A stretch of 64,000 nt of DNA from Arthrobacter sp. DWC3 (GTDB lineage Bacteria; Actinomycetota; Actinomycetes; Actinomycetales; Micrococcaceae): positions 62,001-126,000 of the forward strand of contig NZ_PJIP01000001.1 in the NCBI RefSeq assembly GCF_002929375.1, given 5' to 3'. Positions 17,715 through 31,419 of this stretch are shown here, piece by piece; the stretch's first letter is position 1; each line of letters begins with the position of its first letter. The translations under genes and the position numbers were made by a program. Under the pieces are notes generated by a model that saw only the letters and a program-made list of their open reading frames with translations, was not told the origin of the DNA and ran no database searches.

Positions 17715-18839
17715 GTGAAATTCAGAGTTGAGCGGGATGTACTTGCGGAGGCTGTGTCCTGGACCGCCCGATCGCTGTCCCCCCGACCCCCCGTACCCGT
17801 CCTCGCCGGACTGCTCATCAAGGCCGAGGCCGGTTCGCTGAGCCTCGCGAGCTTCGACTACGAGATCTCCGCACGCCTCGAGATCGCGGCCGACGTCCTC
17901 GAGGAAGGCACCATCCTCGTCTCCGGTCGTCTCCTCGCCGATATCTGCCGGAGCCTGCCGTCCGCGCCCGTCGAGGTTGCGACCGACGGGTCGAAGGTGA
18001 CCCTGACGTGCCGGAACAGCCGCTTCAACCTGGCCACGATGCCCGAGGGCGAGTACCCGGAACTGCCGAAACTCCCCGCCGTGAGCGGCGTGGTCGACGG
18101 AGACGCGTTCTCACAGGCCGTCTCGCAGGTGATCATCGCGGCGAGCCGTGACGACACTCTCCCGATCCTCACCGGTGTCCGGATGGAGATCGAGGACGAC
18201 CTCATCACGCTCCTGGCCACCGACCGGTACCGGCTCGCCCTCCGCGAGGTGTCGTGGAAGCCGTCCACCCCCGGGATCTCCACCAGCGCGCTCGTTAAGG
18301 CGAAGACGCTCAACGAAGTGGCCAAGACGCTCGGCGGCGCCGGTGACCTGAACATCGCGCTGTCCGACGATTCCGAGCTCATCGGTTTCGAATCCGGCGG
18401 ACGCCGGACCACCTCCCTGCTGGTCGACGGCGACTACCCGAAGATCCGCTCGCTCTTCCCGGACAAGACGCCCATCCACGCCACGGTGCAGACGAGCACG
18501 CTCGTCGAGGCCGTGCGCCGCGTCTCGCTCGTCGCGGAGCGGAACACCCCCGTGCGCCTGGCCTTCCAGCAGGGACAGGTAACCCTCGACGCCGGGACCG
18601 GTGAGGACGCCCAGGCGTCGGAGGCCATCGAGGCGACCCTCGACGGCGACGACATCACGGTGGCGTTCAACCCGCACTACCTCAGCGAGGGCCTCGGTGC
18701 GTTCAGCAGCCCCTACGTGCGGTTCTCCTTTACCTCACCTCCCAAGCCCGCGGTGATCTCGGCCCAGGATGACGCCTCCGGCGAGGACAGGGAAGACTAT
18801 AGGTACCTGCTGATGCCCGTACGGCTGCCCAACCAGTAG
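17715..18839 (+). CDS. dnaN: DNA polymerase III beta sliding clamp
   Basis: A 374-residue clamp subunit with three repeated clamp folds and the characteristic C terminus YRYLLMPVRLPNQ. It encircles DNA and tethers replicative and repair polymerases, including the DnaE2-ImuB complex encoded at 46-51 kb. It begins with GTG AAA TTC after oriC and is followed by gnd 65 bp later. Confidence 0.97.
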   Translation: MKFRVERDVLAEAVSWTARSLSPRPPVPVLAGLLIKAEAGSLSLASFDYEISARLEIAADVLEEGTILVSGRLLADICRSLPSAPVEVATDGSKVTLTCRNSRFNLATMPEGEYPELPKLPAVSGVVDGDAFSQAVSQVIIAASRDDTLPILTGVRMEIEDDLITLLATDRYRLALREVSWKPSTPGISTSALVKAKTLNEVAKTLGGAGDLNIALSDDSELIGFESGGRRTTSLLVDGDYPKIRSLFPDKTPIHATVQTSTLVEAVRRVSLVAERNTPVRLAFQQGQVTLDAGTGEDAQASEAIEATLDGDDITVAFNPHYLSEGLGAFSSPYVRFSFTSPPKPAVISAQDDASGEDREDYRYLLMPVRLPNQ

Positions 18840-18904
18840 CAGTCCCGGCAGGTATCCCGACCGGCCGGATCGCCGGCCGGGCACATCGTCAGAAAGAGAA
18901 GCTC

Positions 18905-19795
18905 ATGCACATCGGCCTCATTGGACTCGGCAAAATGGGATTCAACATGAGGGAGCGTCTCCGCGGGAAAGGCATCGAGGTCACCGGCTTCGACCGCAAC
19001 CCCGACCGCACCGACGTGCAGAGCATCGAGGACCTCGTGGCCGCGCTCCCCACCCCGCGCATCGTCTGGGTCATGGTCCCCGCCGGCCAGATTACGGACG
19101 CCGTGGTGAAGGACCTCTCCGAGGCCCTGTCCGAGGGCGACCTCGTGATCGACGGGGGCAACTCCAAGTTCACGGACGACCAGATCCACGCCGCACTGCT
19201 GGCACAGAAGGGCATCCGGTTCCTCGACTGCGGTGTCTCGGGCGGGGTCTGGGGACTCGAGAACGGCTACGGCCTCATGGCCGGCGGCGTGCAGGACGAC
19301 GTCGAACGCGCCATGCCGATCTTCGACGCCCTGCGTCCCGAGGGCGACCGCGCCGAGAGCTTCGTCCACGTGGGCGACGTCGGTGCCGGACACTACGCGA
19401 AGATGGTCCACAACGGGATCGAGTACGGACTCATGCAGTCCTACGCCGAGGGCTACGAGCTGCTCGAGGCCAAGGACATCGTCAAGGACGTCCACGGCAC
19501 GTTCGCCGCCTGGCAGAAGGGCACCGTGGTGCGGTCCTGGCTGCTGGACCTCCTCGTCAAGGCGCTGCAGGAGGACCCGGGGCTGTCGAAGATCGCCGGA
19601 TTCGTCGAGGATTCGGGCGAGGGCCGCTGGACCGTCGAGGAAGCCATCGCCAACTCCGTGCCGGCCCCGGCCATCACCGCAGCGCTCTTCGCCCGGTTCA
19701 CGTCGCGGCAGGAGGACTCGCCGTCGATGAAGATGGTCGCGGCGCTCCGCAACCAGTTCGGCGGCCACGCGGTGAAGCCCGCCCCGCCGAAGTAG
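18905..19795 (+). CDS. gnd: 6-phosphogluconate dehydrogenase, decarboxylating (short form)
   Basis: A 296-residue enzyme converting 6-phosphogluconate to ribulose 5-phosphate and CO2. The Rossmann motif is GLIGLGKMGFNM, the substrate region is CGVSGGVWGLENGYGLMAGG, and the catalytic lysine lies in GHYAKMVHNGIEYG. The short length is typical of the GntZ-like, often NAD-dependent, branch, though cofactor choice is not proved here. Its place between dnaN and recF is a conserved actinobacterial feature. A gluconokinase that makes its substrate is encoded at 56 kb. Confidence 0.93.
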   Translation: MHIGLIGLGKMGFNMRERLRGKGIEVTGFDRNPDRTDVQSIEDLVAALPTPRIVWVMVPAGQITDAVVKDLSEALSEGDLVIDGGNSKFTDDQIHAALLAQKGIRFLDCGVSGGVWGLENGYGLMAGGVQDDVERAMPIFDALRPEGDRAESFVHVGDVGAGHYAKMVHNGIEYGLMQSYAEGYELLEAKDIVKDVHGTFAAWQKGTVVRSWLLDLLVKALQEDPGLSKIAGFVEDSGEGRWTVEEAIANSVPAPAITAALFARFTSRQEDSPSMKMVAALRNQFGGHAVKPAPPK

Positions 19796-19805
19796 GCAGC
19801 TCCCG

Positions 19806-21086
19806 GTGTACGTGGAGCACCTCTCACTCACCGGGTTCCGGAGCTACGAGCAGCTCGACACGGCGATCGAACCCGGCATCACGGTGTTCGTCGGGCCCAA
19901 CGGCGTGGGGAAGACCAACATCGTCGAGGCCATCGGCTACCTGGCCACCCTGTCCTCGCACCGCGTGAGCACCGACAAGCCGCTGATCCGTTTCGGCCAG
20001 GACCGCGCGATCATCCGGGGCCGGTTCGTCCGGGGCACGCAGCGCACCGGGGTCGAGGTGGAGATCAACGCGGAGTCGGCGAACCGTGCGCGGATCAACC
20101 GGGCCAACCCCGTGCGTGCCCGGGACGCGGCGGGGATCCTGAAGACCGTGCTCTTCGCCCCCGAGGACCTGGCGCTGGTCAAGGGCGACCCCTCGGTGCG
20201 GCGCCGGTACCTGGACGAGGTCATGGTCTCCCTGCTGCCGCACCAGACGGCACTCCGGGCCGACTACGAGCGCGTCCTGAAGCAACGCAACGCCCTGCTC
20301 AAGTCGGCGCGGGCAGCCGGACGGTTCTCGACCGGGCACGAGTCCACCCTCGACGTCTGGGACCAGCACCTCGCCGAGGCCGGGGCCCGGCTGCTGTCCG
20401 CCCGGCTGGTCCTCGTCGACCAGCTGCGGCCCCACGTCCAGCGCGCCTACAAGGAGCTGACGGACGGTTCGAAGACCGCCGACATCGCCTACGTCTCCAG
20501 TGTCTCGTCGTCGGCGGAACTCACGGCGGACGACGACGGCGCGGACACCGCCCATCCCGGGTCCGCCGACGGGCTGCGCGAGCTCGACCTGCAGTCGCTC
20601 ACCGCATTGTTCGTGGAGAGCCTCCTCCGCCACCGGAAGAAGGAGCTGGAGCGCGGCATCTCACTCGTGGGTCCGCATCGCGACGAGCTCGGCCTCCTGC
20701 TGGGGCAGGCCCCCGTCAAGGGCTACGCATCACACGGCGAGACCTGGTCCATGGCCCTCGCGTTGCGCCTGGCCTCCTACTACCTGCTGCTCGAGGAGGA
20801 CCATACGCCCGGCGGCGACCCGGTCCTGATCCTCGACGACGTCTTCGCCGAGCTCGACACGCAGCGGCGCACGCGTCTCGCCGCCATCGTCGCCCCGGCC
20901 GAACAGGTACTCGTCACGGCGGCCGTGGGCGACGACATCCCCGCGGCACTCCTCGGCCGCCAGCTCCGCGTGGTCCCCGGCGCCCTGGCCGGATCTGCCG
21001 GCGAGGGCGGGTCCGCCGAGGACCTCCCTCCGACAGGGGATGACCAGGGGGTCGCAGCCCCCACCGCAGGAGAGGCTCATGCCTGA
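19806..21086 (+). CDS. recF: DNA replication and repair protein RecF
   Basis: A 426-residue SMC-like ATPase that helps load RecA at gaps. Walker A GPNGVGKT is at residues 30-37, a signature region lies in the middle, and Walker B LILDDVFAELD is at about 341-351. The GTG start follows gnd by ten bases, suggesting cotranscription. The last ~45 residues are Gly/Pro-rich and non-conserved. The stop overlaps the next gene's start by eight bases (ATGCCTGA). Confidence 0.95.
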   Translation: MYVEHLSLTGFRSYEQLDTAIEPGITVFVGPNGVGKTNIVEAIGYLATLSSHRVSTDKPLIRFGQDRAIIRGRFVRGTQRTGVEVEINAESANRARINRANPVRARDAAGILKTVLFAPEDLALVKGDPSVRRRYLDEVMVSLLPHQTALRADYERVLKQRNALLKSARAAGRFSTGHESTLDVWDQHLAEAGARLLSARLVLVDQLRPHVQRAYKELTDGSKTADIAYVSSVSSSAELTADDDGADTAHPGSADGLRELDLQSLTALFVESLLRHRKKELERGISLVGPHRDELGLLLGQAPVKGYASHGETWSMALALRLASYYLLLEEDHTPGGDPVLILDDVFAELDTQRRTRLAAIVAPAEQVLVTAAVGDDIPAALLGRQLRVVPGALAGSAGEGGSAEDLPPTGDDQGVAAPTAGEAHA

Positions 21087-21690
21087 GGACCGCCGGGAGG
21101 ACACGGAGGGTTCGGGGCCGGGGCCGGGGGATCCACGGCACCGCGCGGGCGCGGGTGAACCCGGCGGACCCGCTCGGCCCGGATCCGAGGACTTCCCCGA
21201 GCAGGATGCTCCGCAGGCCCTCCTCAACCGGCTGCGCAGCGCGTCCGAGGCCCGCGGTACGCCCCGCGGTCCGGCGCCGAAGCAGCAGGGGAAGACGTCC
21301 CGACGCCGGTACTCGCCCGAGCCGGTGTACGGAGGACGCGACCCGGAGGGAGTAGGGAACGTGTTCTCGCGGATGCTCGCCGAGCGCGGCTGGAAGTCCC
21401 CCGTGGCCATCGGATCGGTGCTGACGCGCTGGGACGAGATCGTCGGAGCCGACATCGCGGCGCACTGCGTCCCCGAGAGCTTCGACGCGGACACCGTGCT
21501 CGTCCGGTGCGACTCGACCGCCTGGGCCACCCAGCTGCGCCTCATCACCCCGCAGGTGCTTCAGCGATTCGAGGCCGAACTGGGCGCCGGCGTGGTGAAG
21601 CGGCTGTCCGTCGTCGGGCCCGCCGCTCCGAGCTGGCGCAAGGGTGGGCGCACTGTCAAGGGACGTGGTCCGCGCGACACCTACGGGTAG
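21079..21690 (+). CDS. DUF721/DciA family protein
   Basis: A 203-residue protein. The first ~95 residues are charged and disordered; the DUF721 domain follows (NVFSRMLAERGW through the strand region VLVRCDSTAWATQLRL). DciA members load the replicative helicase in bacteria without DnaC. The fixed position between recF and gyrB (Rv0004-like) supports a replication role. The ATG has GCAGGAGAGG upstream and overlaps the recF stop. Confidence 0.88.
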   Translation: MPEDRREDTEGSGPGPGDPRHRAGAGEPGGPARPGSEDFPEQDAPQALLNRLRSASEARGTPRGPAPKQQGKTSRRRYSPEPVYGGRDPEGVGNVFSRMLAERGWKSPVAIGSVLTRWDEIVGADIAAHCVPESFDADTVLVRCDSTAWATQLRLITPQVLQRFEAELGAGVVKRLSVVGPAAPSWRKGGRTVKGRGPRDTYG

Positions 21691-21850
21691 ACAGCGCAAT
21701 CCCGAGTCCTCTGGACGGCCTGTAGCGCAATCGGGGGTCCCCCCGGTGTATCCGTCCTCATGGAAGGACCCGCTATGGGCTCTGGACCCGGTTTATTGGC
21801 CGGTGAGAGGCGGTTGGTGCGCTGTCGCAACCATCCGCAGGGTAGAATAG

Positions 21851-23968
<2,118 letters not shown>

Positions 23969-24144
23969 GTGCCGATACCCGGCATCCTGCCGGCGCGACG
24001 AAAGTAGGAGCGGACCCAGGGTCCCTGCCCGAGCTTGCGAGGGACAGGGAGAGGTCCGGTCGAGCGCCTACACAGGATGTCAGGCACCGGCCCGCGGTCG
24101 AGACACCTTTGTGGCTGAGAACCCTTCACGAACGGAACTGATTC

Positions 24145-26810
<2,666 letters not shown>

Positions 26811-26814
<4 letters not shown>

Positions 26815-27347
26815 GCTCGGCCAACACCAACCCGCGGTCCACCAGTGGACAGGTGCGGACGCCCGGGGCTCCTCCGCGCGTGAACGCCCCCGCCCGTCCC
26901 ACGCAGCGCCCCGCCTTGGCGGGCGGCCAAGCAGCGCGCCCCGGGCAGCGTCCGGCACTCGTCAAACCGGTGCCGAAGGCCAAGGCCCGCAAGGCACGCC
27001 TCCTGGTGAGCAAGGTGGACCCCTGGTCCGTCCTCAAGATGTCGTTCCTGCTCTCGGTCGCGCTCGGCATCGTGACAGTGGTCGCGTCCTTCGTGATCTG
27101 GACGGTCCTGGACCTCACGGGCATCTTCGACGGCGTCAACGCACTCCTGCGGGAGATCGCGGGATCGGAGAGCGGCGGGTTCGACCTCCGCCAGTTCGCC
27201 TCGCTGCCGCAGGTGCTGTCCTTCGCGACCATCATCGCTGTGGTGAACGTGGTGCTGCTGACTGCGCTCGCCATGCTCTCGGCAGTGCTGTACAACATCT
27301 CGTCCACGCTCGTCGGCGGTATCGGCGTCACGCTGACCGACGACTAG
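26811..27347 (+). CDS. DUF3566 domain membrane protein
   Basis: A 178-residue protein with a disordered Pro/Arg-rich N terminus of about 60 residues. The DUF3566 domain follows with two membrane segments (about 76-101 and 136-165) around a short amphipathic stretch. The family sits directly after gyrA throughout Actinobacteria, and its function is not established. GTG start overlapping the gyrA stop implies coupled translation. Confidence 0.85.
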
Positions 27348-27379
27348 CAGACCGGCCCCTTCAGCGCCTGCGGGGCGAT

Positions 27380-27409
27380 TTGAAGAATGTCGAGACACTA
27401 CTGTAAAGT
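27380..27409 (+). promoter_or_regulatory. Predicted promoter of tRNA-Ile
   Basis: TTGAAG (27380-27385) and TAAAGT (27404-27409) are separated by 18 bp; the tRNA begins 25 bases further on. Confidence 0.55.
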
Positions 27410-27434
27410 CGTATCTCGGCCCGAAGAGGTATCG

Positions 27435-27508
27435 GGGCGTATAGCTCAGGCGGTTAGAGCGCTTCGCTGATAACGAAGAGGTCCCAGGTTCAAGTCCTGG
27501 TACGCCCA
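27435..27508 (+). tRNA. tRNA-Ile (GAT)
   Basis: A 74-nt cloverleaf: acceptor GGGCGTA/TACGCCC, anticodon stem CTTCG/CGAAG with loop CTGATAA (anticodon GAT), and T-loop TTCAAGT. CCA is not encoded. Confidence 0.97.
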
Positions 27509-27535
27509 CGGATCCACCACCGGCAGGAGACGAAC

Positions 27536-27652
27536 GTGAAGAAGTTGCTCATCGCGGCAGCGGCTGCAGCAAGTCTCCTCGTGTACAAGCGGTGGCAGGA
27601 TTCAGAGAAGAGCAAGAGCGTCTGGAGCAACGCGACGGACGACATAGCGTAG
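27536..27652 (+). CDS. DLW-39 family small protein
   Basis: A 38-residue protein with a GTG start after GGCAGGAGAC. It begins VKKLLIAAAAAASLLVYKRW and ends SKSVWSNATDDIA: one hydrophobic helix followed by a charged tail. This matches the short actinobacterial DLW-39 family, which typically lies between the tRNA-Ile and tRNA-Ala genes downstream of gyrA. The function is unknown. The single helix suggests membrane association. Confidence 0.85.
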   Translation: MKKLLIAAAAAASLLVYKRWQDSEKSKSVWSNATDDIA

Positions 27653-27696
27653 CAAGGAATTCCGGTCCGGCGGACGAGCCGGACGAGGTTCCAGTC

Positions 27697-27769
27697 GGGG
27701 GCATGGCGCAATTGGTAGCGCACCTGCTTTGCAAGCAGGGGGTTCGGGGTTCGAGTCCCCGTGCCTCCA
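27697..27769 (+). tRNA. tRNA-Ala (TGC)
   Basis: A 73-nt cloverleaf with acceptor GGGGGCA/TGCCTCC (one G-T pair), anticodon TGC within CTGCTTTGCAAGCAG, and T-loop TTCGAGT. CCA is not encoded. Confidence 0.97.
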
Positions 27770-27775
27770 CCGAAC

Positions 27776-27804
27776 GGAAGTCCCGGTCATCGACCGGGAC
27801 TTCC
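27776..27804 (+). terminator. Hairpin after tRNA-Ala
   Basis: A perfect 13-bp stem (27776-27788 with 27792-27804) with a three-base loop lies seven bases after the tRNA. There is no T-run, so it may stop transcription weakly or protect the 3' end. Confidence 0.6.
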
Positions 27805-27845
27805 TGCGTTGGGGGCTCCATTGCATCGCTGCGTACGGCGTGCCA

Positions 27846-27857
27846 TAGGGTTGCCGC
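27846..27857 (+). promoter_or_regulatory. Predicted -10 element of the leaderless DMT transcript
   Basis: TAGGGT (27846-27851) ends exactly six bases before the GTG at 27858. A TTGCAT at 27821-27826 could serve as -35 with a long 19-bp spacer. Confidence 0.45.
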
Positions 27858-28775
27858 GTGACCATCTTCCTCTCGATCCTCGGAGTCATCGGGGTCTCCG
27901 CCTCCGGGCCGATCATGGCGGCGACCGCAGCCCCGGTCCTCGCGATCGCCTTCTGGCGGAACCTGCTCGGGGCGCTCCTCATGGGCGGGCCCGCTGCGGT
28001 GTCCAAGAGGGCGGAGTTCGCCGCGCTCACCGCTGCGGATTGCCGGCGGCTTGCCGTCGCCGCCGGTGCCCTGGCCCTGCACTTCGCGTGCTTCATCACC
28101 GCCCTGAAGCTCACCTCCGTCGCCGCAGCCACGGCCCTCGTGTGCCTGCAGGTGGCATGGATCGCGCTGTTCGATGCCCTGCGCGGGTCGCGGCCGCAGC
28201 GTGCCGTGGTGGTGGGGTTGGGAGTGGCGTTCGTGGGCGTCGTCATCATCACCGGGTTCGATCTCTCCCTGTCCCCGGACGCACTCCTCGGCGATGTCCT
28301 GGCCCTCGCCGGCGGTGCCCTCGCCGGGATCTACCAGATGGCCGGGGCCGCTGCCCGGCGGACGATGTCCACGGGCACCTATACGACGCTCTGCTACGGG
28401 GCCTGCGCCGCCATCCTGCTGGTACTCTGCGCGCTCACGCGCCAGCCCGTCGTCGGCTTCTCGACCGCCGCCTGGGTGGGCATCCTCGCGGTGACGCTGA
28501 TGGCGCAGATCATGGGCCACTCGGTGTTCAACCACCTGCTCGCCGTGATGAGCCCGCTGGTCGTCTCGATGATCATCCTGCTCGAGATCCCGGGCGCGGC
28601 GATCCTCGCCGCCGTCTTCCTCGACGAGACGCTCCCTGCCGGGACCTATGGCGGACTGGCCCTCATCCTGATGGGGCTCGCCGTCGTGATCCGCGGTCAG
28701 CAGCGGCGCCGGCCGCGCCGCTCCCTGGCGCAAGAAGCAGTAGCGGGTCCACCCCCTGTCCTCGGCGGCGACTGA
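27858..28775 (+). CDS. DMT superfamily (EamA-type) transporter
   Basis: A 305-residue integral membrane protein with about ten hydrophobic segments in two homologous halves, each an EamA domain. FWRNLLGALLMGG appears in the first half and SPLVVSMIILLEIP in the second. Members export or import small metabolites; the substrate is not evident. There is no ribosome site before the GTG, consistent with a leaderless mRNA. It ends at a bidirectional terminator shared with the convergent gene that follows. Confidence 0.85.
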   Translation: MTIFLSILGVIGVSASGPIMAATAAPVLAIAFWRNLLGALLMGGPAAVSKRAEFAALTAADCRRLAVAAGALALHFACFITALKLTSVAAATALVCLQVAWIALFDALRGSRPQRAVVVGLGVAFVGVVIITGFDLSLSPDALLGDVLALAGGALAGIYQMAGAAARRTMSTGTYTTLCYGACAAILLVLCALTRQPVVGFSTAAWVGILAVTLMAQIMGHSVFNHLLAVMSPLVVSMIILLEIPGAAILAAVFLDETLPAGTYGGLALILMGLAVVIRGQQRRRPRRSLAQEAVAGPPPVLGGD

Positions 28776-28819
28776 TACCAACCGGAGCATATGCAACTGC
28801 TGGAATCCATCATGACAAA

Positions 28820-28852
28820 AAGGAACCCCCGGCGTCAGGCCGGGGGTTCCTT
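28820..28852. terminator. Bidirectional terminator between convergent genes
   Basis: A 14-bp stem (28820-28833 with 28839-28852), flanked by A-rich sequence on the left and TT on the right, lies between the DMT transporter and the leftward gene ending at 28871. Confidence 0.8.
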
Positions 28853-28870
28853 GGTATCCGCGGTAGGTGA

Positions 28871-29779
28871 TCAGACCTTCGGATCATCCGTGGGCTCTGC
28901 GGCGTGCTTTGCACCATCAGTGCCCTTGGCCGTATCCGACGCGGACGGCGACGCGGCGGGGTCGGTATTGGCCGTGGCGGTCGGGACCTCGCCCGACGCC
29001 GCCTTCGCGCGGTCCGCAGCCTCCTTGATGCTGATGACGGCATCCTTCGCGTCCTGCGGCTTCTGGGTCGATGCCGGGCCGGCGGTGGCCTTGATCGGGG
29101 CCGGAGTCTTCCAGGGATCCTCGACGGGACGTGATGCACGCCAGGCGGCGACCCCGGCGACGATCGCTGCCGCGATGATGCCGAAGACCAGCCAGCCCTT
29201 GCCGGACGTGCGGGTCTGGCTCTTCTTCAGGTCCTTCGACGCCTGCATGGTCGCCGCGACCAGGCGCTTCTGTGCGTTCTTGACGGCCTTCTTGTCACCG
29301 GTCACGCGGATCACGGCGTTCTCCACGGCGGGCGGTACCGTCGCGGCGGCCAGGGAGCGGGATGCCGTATCGGCCGCCTCGCCGAGCCTGACGGACAGCG
29401 CAGGCAGGTACTCGTCCACGACCTTGCCCTTGGCGGTGGTCAGAGCCGGCGTGGCCTTGTCCAGCGTGCCCTGGATCTTCGGGGTGGTCTCGTCGATCAC
29501 CTGGGTGATGGAGGAGCCCACCTTGTCGATGCTCTCCTGAAGGAGGGGGGTGACGACGGCGACGCCTCCGGCGATCCCTTCCGTCGCCTTGCGGACGGTG
29601 TCCTGCAGAGCGGGCTTCGCAGTCTCGAGGCCCTTCTCCCAGCGGGGCCTGACCCAGCCGTAGGCGGCATCGACGTGGGGTGCCGCCCAGTCCCGTGCTG
29701 CTGCTACTCCGGCGGCTGCTGCCAGGCCGAGGGCGACGCCTTCCTCGAGCTCATGGGTGTTGCGTACGTTCTTCTTCAC
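28871..29779 (-). CDS. Conserved protein of unknown function with one membrane segment
   Basis: A 302-residue protein. The GTG start follows GGAGG by five bases; the frame extends further upstream without a ribosome site. Residues 15-35 are alanine-rich and weakly hydrophobic (VALGLAAAAGVAAARDW). A long stretch to about 190 looks amphipathic and helical, with recurring Thr-Pro-Ala-Leu segments. One clear membrane helix is GWLVFGIIAAAIVAGVAAW (about 203-221). A Ser/Ala/Thr-rich tail follows. I do not recognise the domain; it may be a cell-surface-associated protein. Confidence 0.65.
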   Translation of the reverse strand: MKKNVRNTHELEEGVALGLAAAAGVAAARDWAAPHVDAAYGWVRPRWEKGLETAKPALQDTVRKATEGIAGGVAVVTPLLQESIDKVGSSITQVIDETTPKIQGTLDKATPALTTAKGKVVDEYLPALSVRLGEAADTASRSLAAATVPPAVENAVIRVTGDKKAVKNAQKRLVAATMQASKDLKKSQTRTSGKGWLVFGIIAAAIVAGVAAWRASRPVEDPWKTPAPIKATAGPASTQKPQDAKDAVISIKEAADRAKAASGEVPTATANTDPAASPSASDTAKGTDGAKHAAEPTDDPKV

Positions 29780-29942
29780 AAAAACCTCCAGGGGGTGGTT
29801 GTTCGTTTTGATCAGCCTACGTTGCATGCGCGGGGGGTGCTATCCGGGGCGGGCGCAGGTGCGGTTCCGGGGCCGCGTTTCACTGTGCGCGGAATGGGGC
29901 CACACCAGCTTATTGTCAGGGGGCTCGTGGAAGAATGGCCCA

Positions 29943-30485
29943 ATGACTGCTATTCCGACAGCAAAAGCAACCATCCACACCAACCAGGGCGATATCGAGG
30001 TCAACCTCTTCGGCAACCACGCCCCGAAGACGGTGAAGAACTTCGTGGGCCTTGCAACGGGTGAGATCACCTGGACCCACCCGCAGACCGGCGAGGAGAG
30101 CAACGCACCCCTCTACAGCGGCACGGTGTTCCACCGCATCATCAAGGACTTCATGATCCAGGGCGGCGATCCCCTCGGTCAGGGCATCGGCGGACCGGGC
30201 TACAAGTTCGACGACGAGATCAACCCCGACCTCACCTTCAACGAGCCCTACAAGCTCGCAATGGCGAATGCCGGCCTCCAGGGCGGACGCGGCACCAACG
30301 GATCGCAGTTCTTCATCACCTCCGTGCCCACCACCTGGCTGCAGGGCAAGCACACCATCTTCGGCGACGTCACCGACGAGGAGTCCCGCAAGGTGGTCGA
30401 CAAGCTGAACGCGATCGCCACCGATATGAGGGACAAGCCTCTCGAGGACGTCGTCATCGACAGCATCACCGTGGAACAGCTCTAG
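29943..30485 (+). CDS. ppiA: Peptidyl-prolyl cis-trans isomerase (cyclophilin type)
   Basis: A 180-residue cytoplasmic cyclophilin catalysing proline isomerisation. The catalytic loop FHRIIKDFMIQGGDP, the GTNGSQFFIT motif and WLQGKHTIFG are intact. There is no signal peptide. The ATG at 29943 follows GGAAGAA; the longer frame from 29757 has no support. It lies five bases upstream of the rhomboid gene, a pairing found near oriC in many Actinobacteria. Confidence 0.95.
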   Translation: MTAIPTAKATIHTNQGDIEVNLFGNHAPKTVKNFVGLATGEITWTHPQTGEESNAPLYSGTVFHRIIKDFMIQGGDPLGQGIGGPGYKFDDEINPDLTFNEPYKLAMANAGLQGGRGTNGSQFFITSVPTTWLQGKHTIFGDVTDEESRKVVDKLNAIATDMRDKPLEDVVIDSITVEQL

Positions 30486-30489
30486 CCGA

Positions 30490-31365
30490 ATGTCCTACGG
30501 TGTCCCCGCGCCCGACGCCGGCAGCCAGGAGGCTCCGGTCTGTCCCCGGCACCCGGATCGCGTCAGCTATGTGAGGTGCCAGCGGTGCGGCCGTCCGGCG
30601 TGCGCCGAGTGCCAGCGTCCGGCCGCGGTCGGGTTCCAGTGCGTGGACTGCGTGAGGGAGCAGGCCGCTGCCGCGCCGACCTACAGGAACGCCTTCGGTG
30701 GCGTCTCGCGCGGGGACACCCCTGTAGTCACGTACACGCTCATCGGCATCTGCGTCGTGGTCTTCCTCCTGCAACTCGTGATCCCCGGGGTCACCCGGTC
30801 GTTCACCTACGCGCCGGTGTTCACCGCCGGCGCGGGGGGCGTGATCCCGGCGGAGCCGTGGCGCATGCTCACGGCCGCCTTCCTCCATTCCCAGAACTCG
30901 TTCCTGCACATCGCCTTCAACATGTACGCGCTGTACATCCTCGGCAAGGTGCTGGAACCCTCGATGGGTCGGGCACGCTTCCTTGCGCTGTACCTCATCT
31001 CGGCCGTCGGCGGGTCCATCGGGGTCCTGCTGCTCAGCGACAACCCGCTGCAGGGGGTCGTGGGAGCATCCGGTGCGGTCTTCGGGCTCTTCGGCGCGCT
31101 CTTCATCGTCCAGCGCAAGCGCGGCGGTGACGTCCGCCAGATCGTCGTCCTGATCGCGATCAACGCCGTGCTCGGCTTCGTGGTGCCGGGCATCGCCTGG
31201 CAGGCGCATGTCGGCGGTCTCGTGGCGGGTGCCGCATGTGCGGCTGCCATCGCCTACGCGCCCCGCGGGCGGCGCCAGGCGAGGACGCAGGTGCTCGGTC
31301 TGGGCGGCGTCGTGGTCCTGCTGGCTCTGCTGACCTTCGTGGGTGTCTCCCGCCTCCCGATCTAG
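30490..31365 (+). CDS. Rhomboid family intramembrane serine protease with N-terminal zinc motif
   Basis: A 291-residue protein. The N terminus has a B-box-like Cys/His set (Cys18, His21, Cys30, Cys33, Cys38, Cys41, Cys51, Cys54) likely to bind zinc. Six or seven membrane helices follow. The catalytic pair is Ser in GASGAVFG and His in QAHVGG; the oxyanion-side HIAFNMYAL is also present. Rhomboids cleave transmembrane helices; the substrate is unknown. It ends at a strong terminator. Confidence 0.92.
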   Translation: MSYGVPAPDAGSQEAPVCPRHPDRVSYVRCQRCGRPACAECQRPAAVGFQCVDCVREQAAAAPTYRNAFGGVSRGDTPVVTYTLIGICVVVFLLQLVIPGVTRSFTYAPVFTAGAGGVIPAEPWRMLTAAFLHSQNSFLHIAFNMYALYILGKVLEPSMGRARFLALYLISAVGGSIGVLLLSDNPLQGVVGASGAVFGLFGALFIVQRKRGGDVRQIVVLIAINAVLGFVVPGIAWQAHVGGLVAGAACAAAIAYAPRGRRQARTQVLGLGGVVVLLALLTFVGVSRLPI

Positions 31366-31376
31366 CACTGCGGGAG

Positions 31377-31419
31377 GACGAAGGAGCCGGTACCTGGGTA
31401 CCGGCTCCTTCGTCGTTTT
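31377..31419 (+). terminator. Strong rho-independent terminator after the rhomboid gene
   Basis: A perfect 18-bp stem (31377-31394 with 31397-31414) is followed by GTTTT. The T-run also begins the first DnaA-box-like sequence of the adjacent cluster. Confidence 0.88.

Noticed and set aside
23969-24144. Attenuator between gyrB and gyrA
   Set aside because: An imperfect hairpin is visible around 24020-24060, but there is no T-run, and the arms are common for this base composition.
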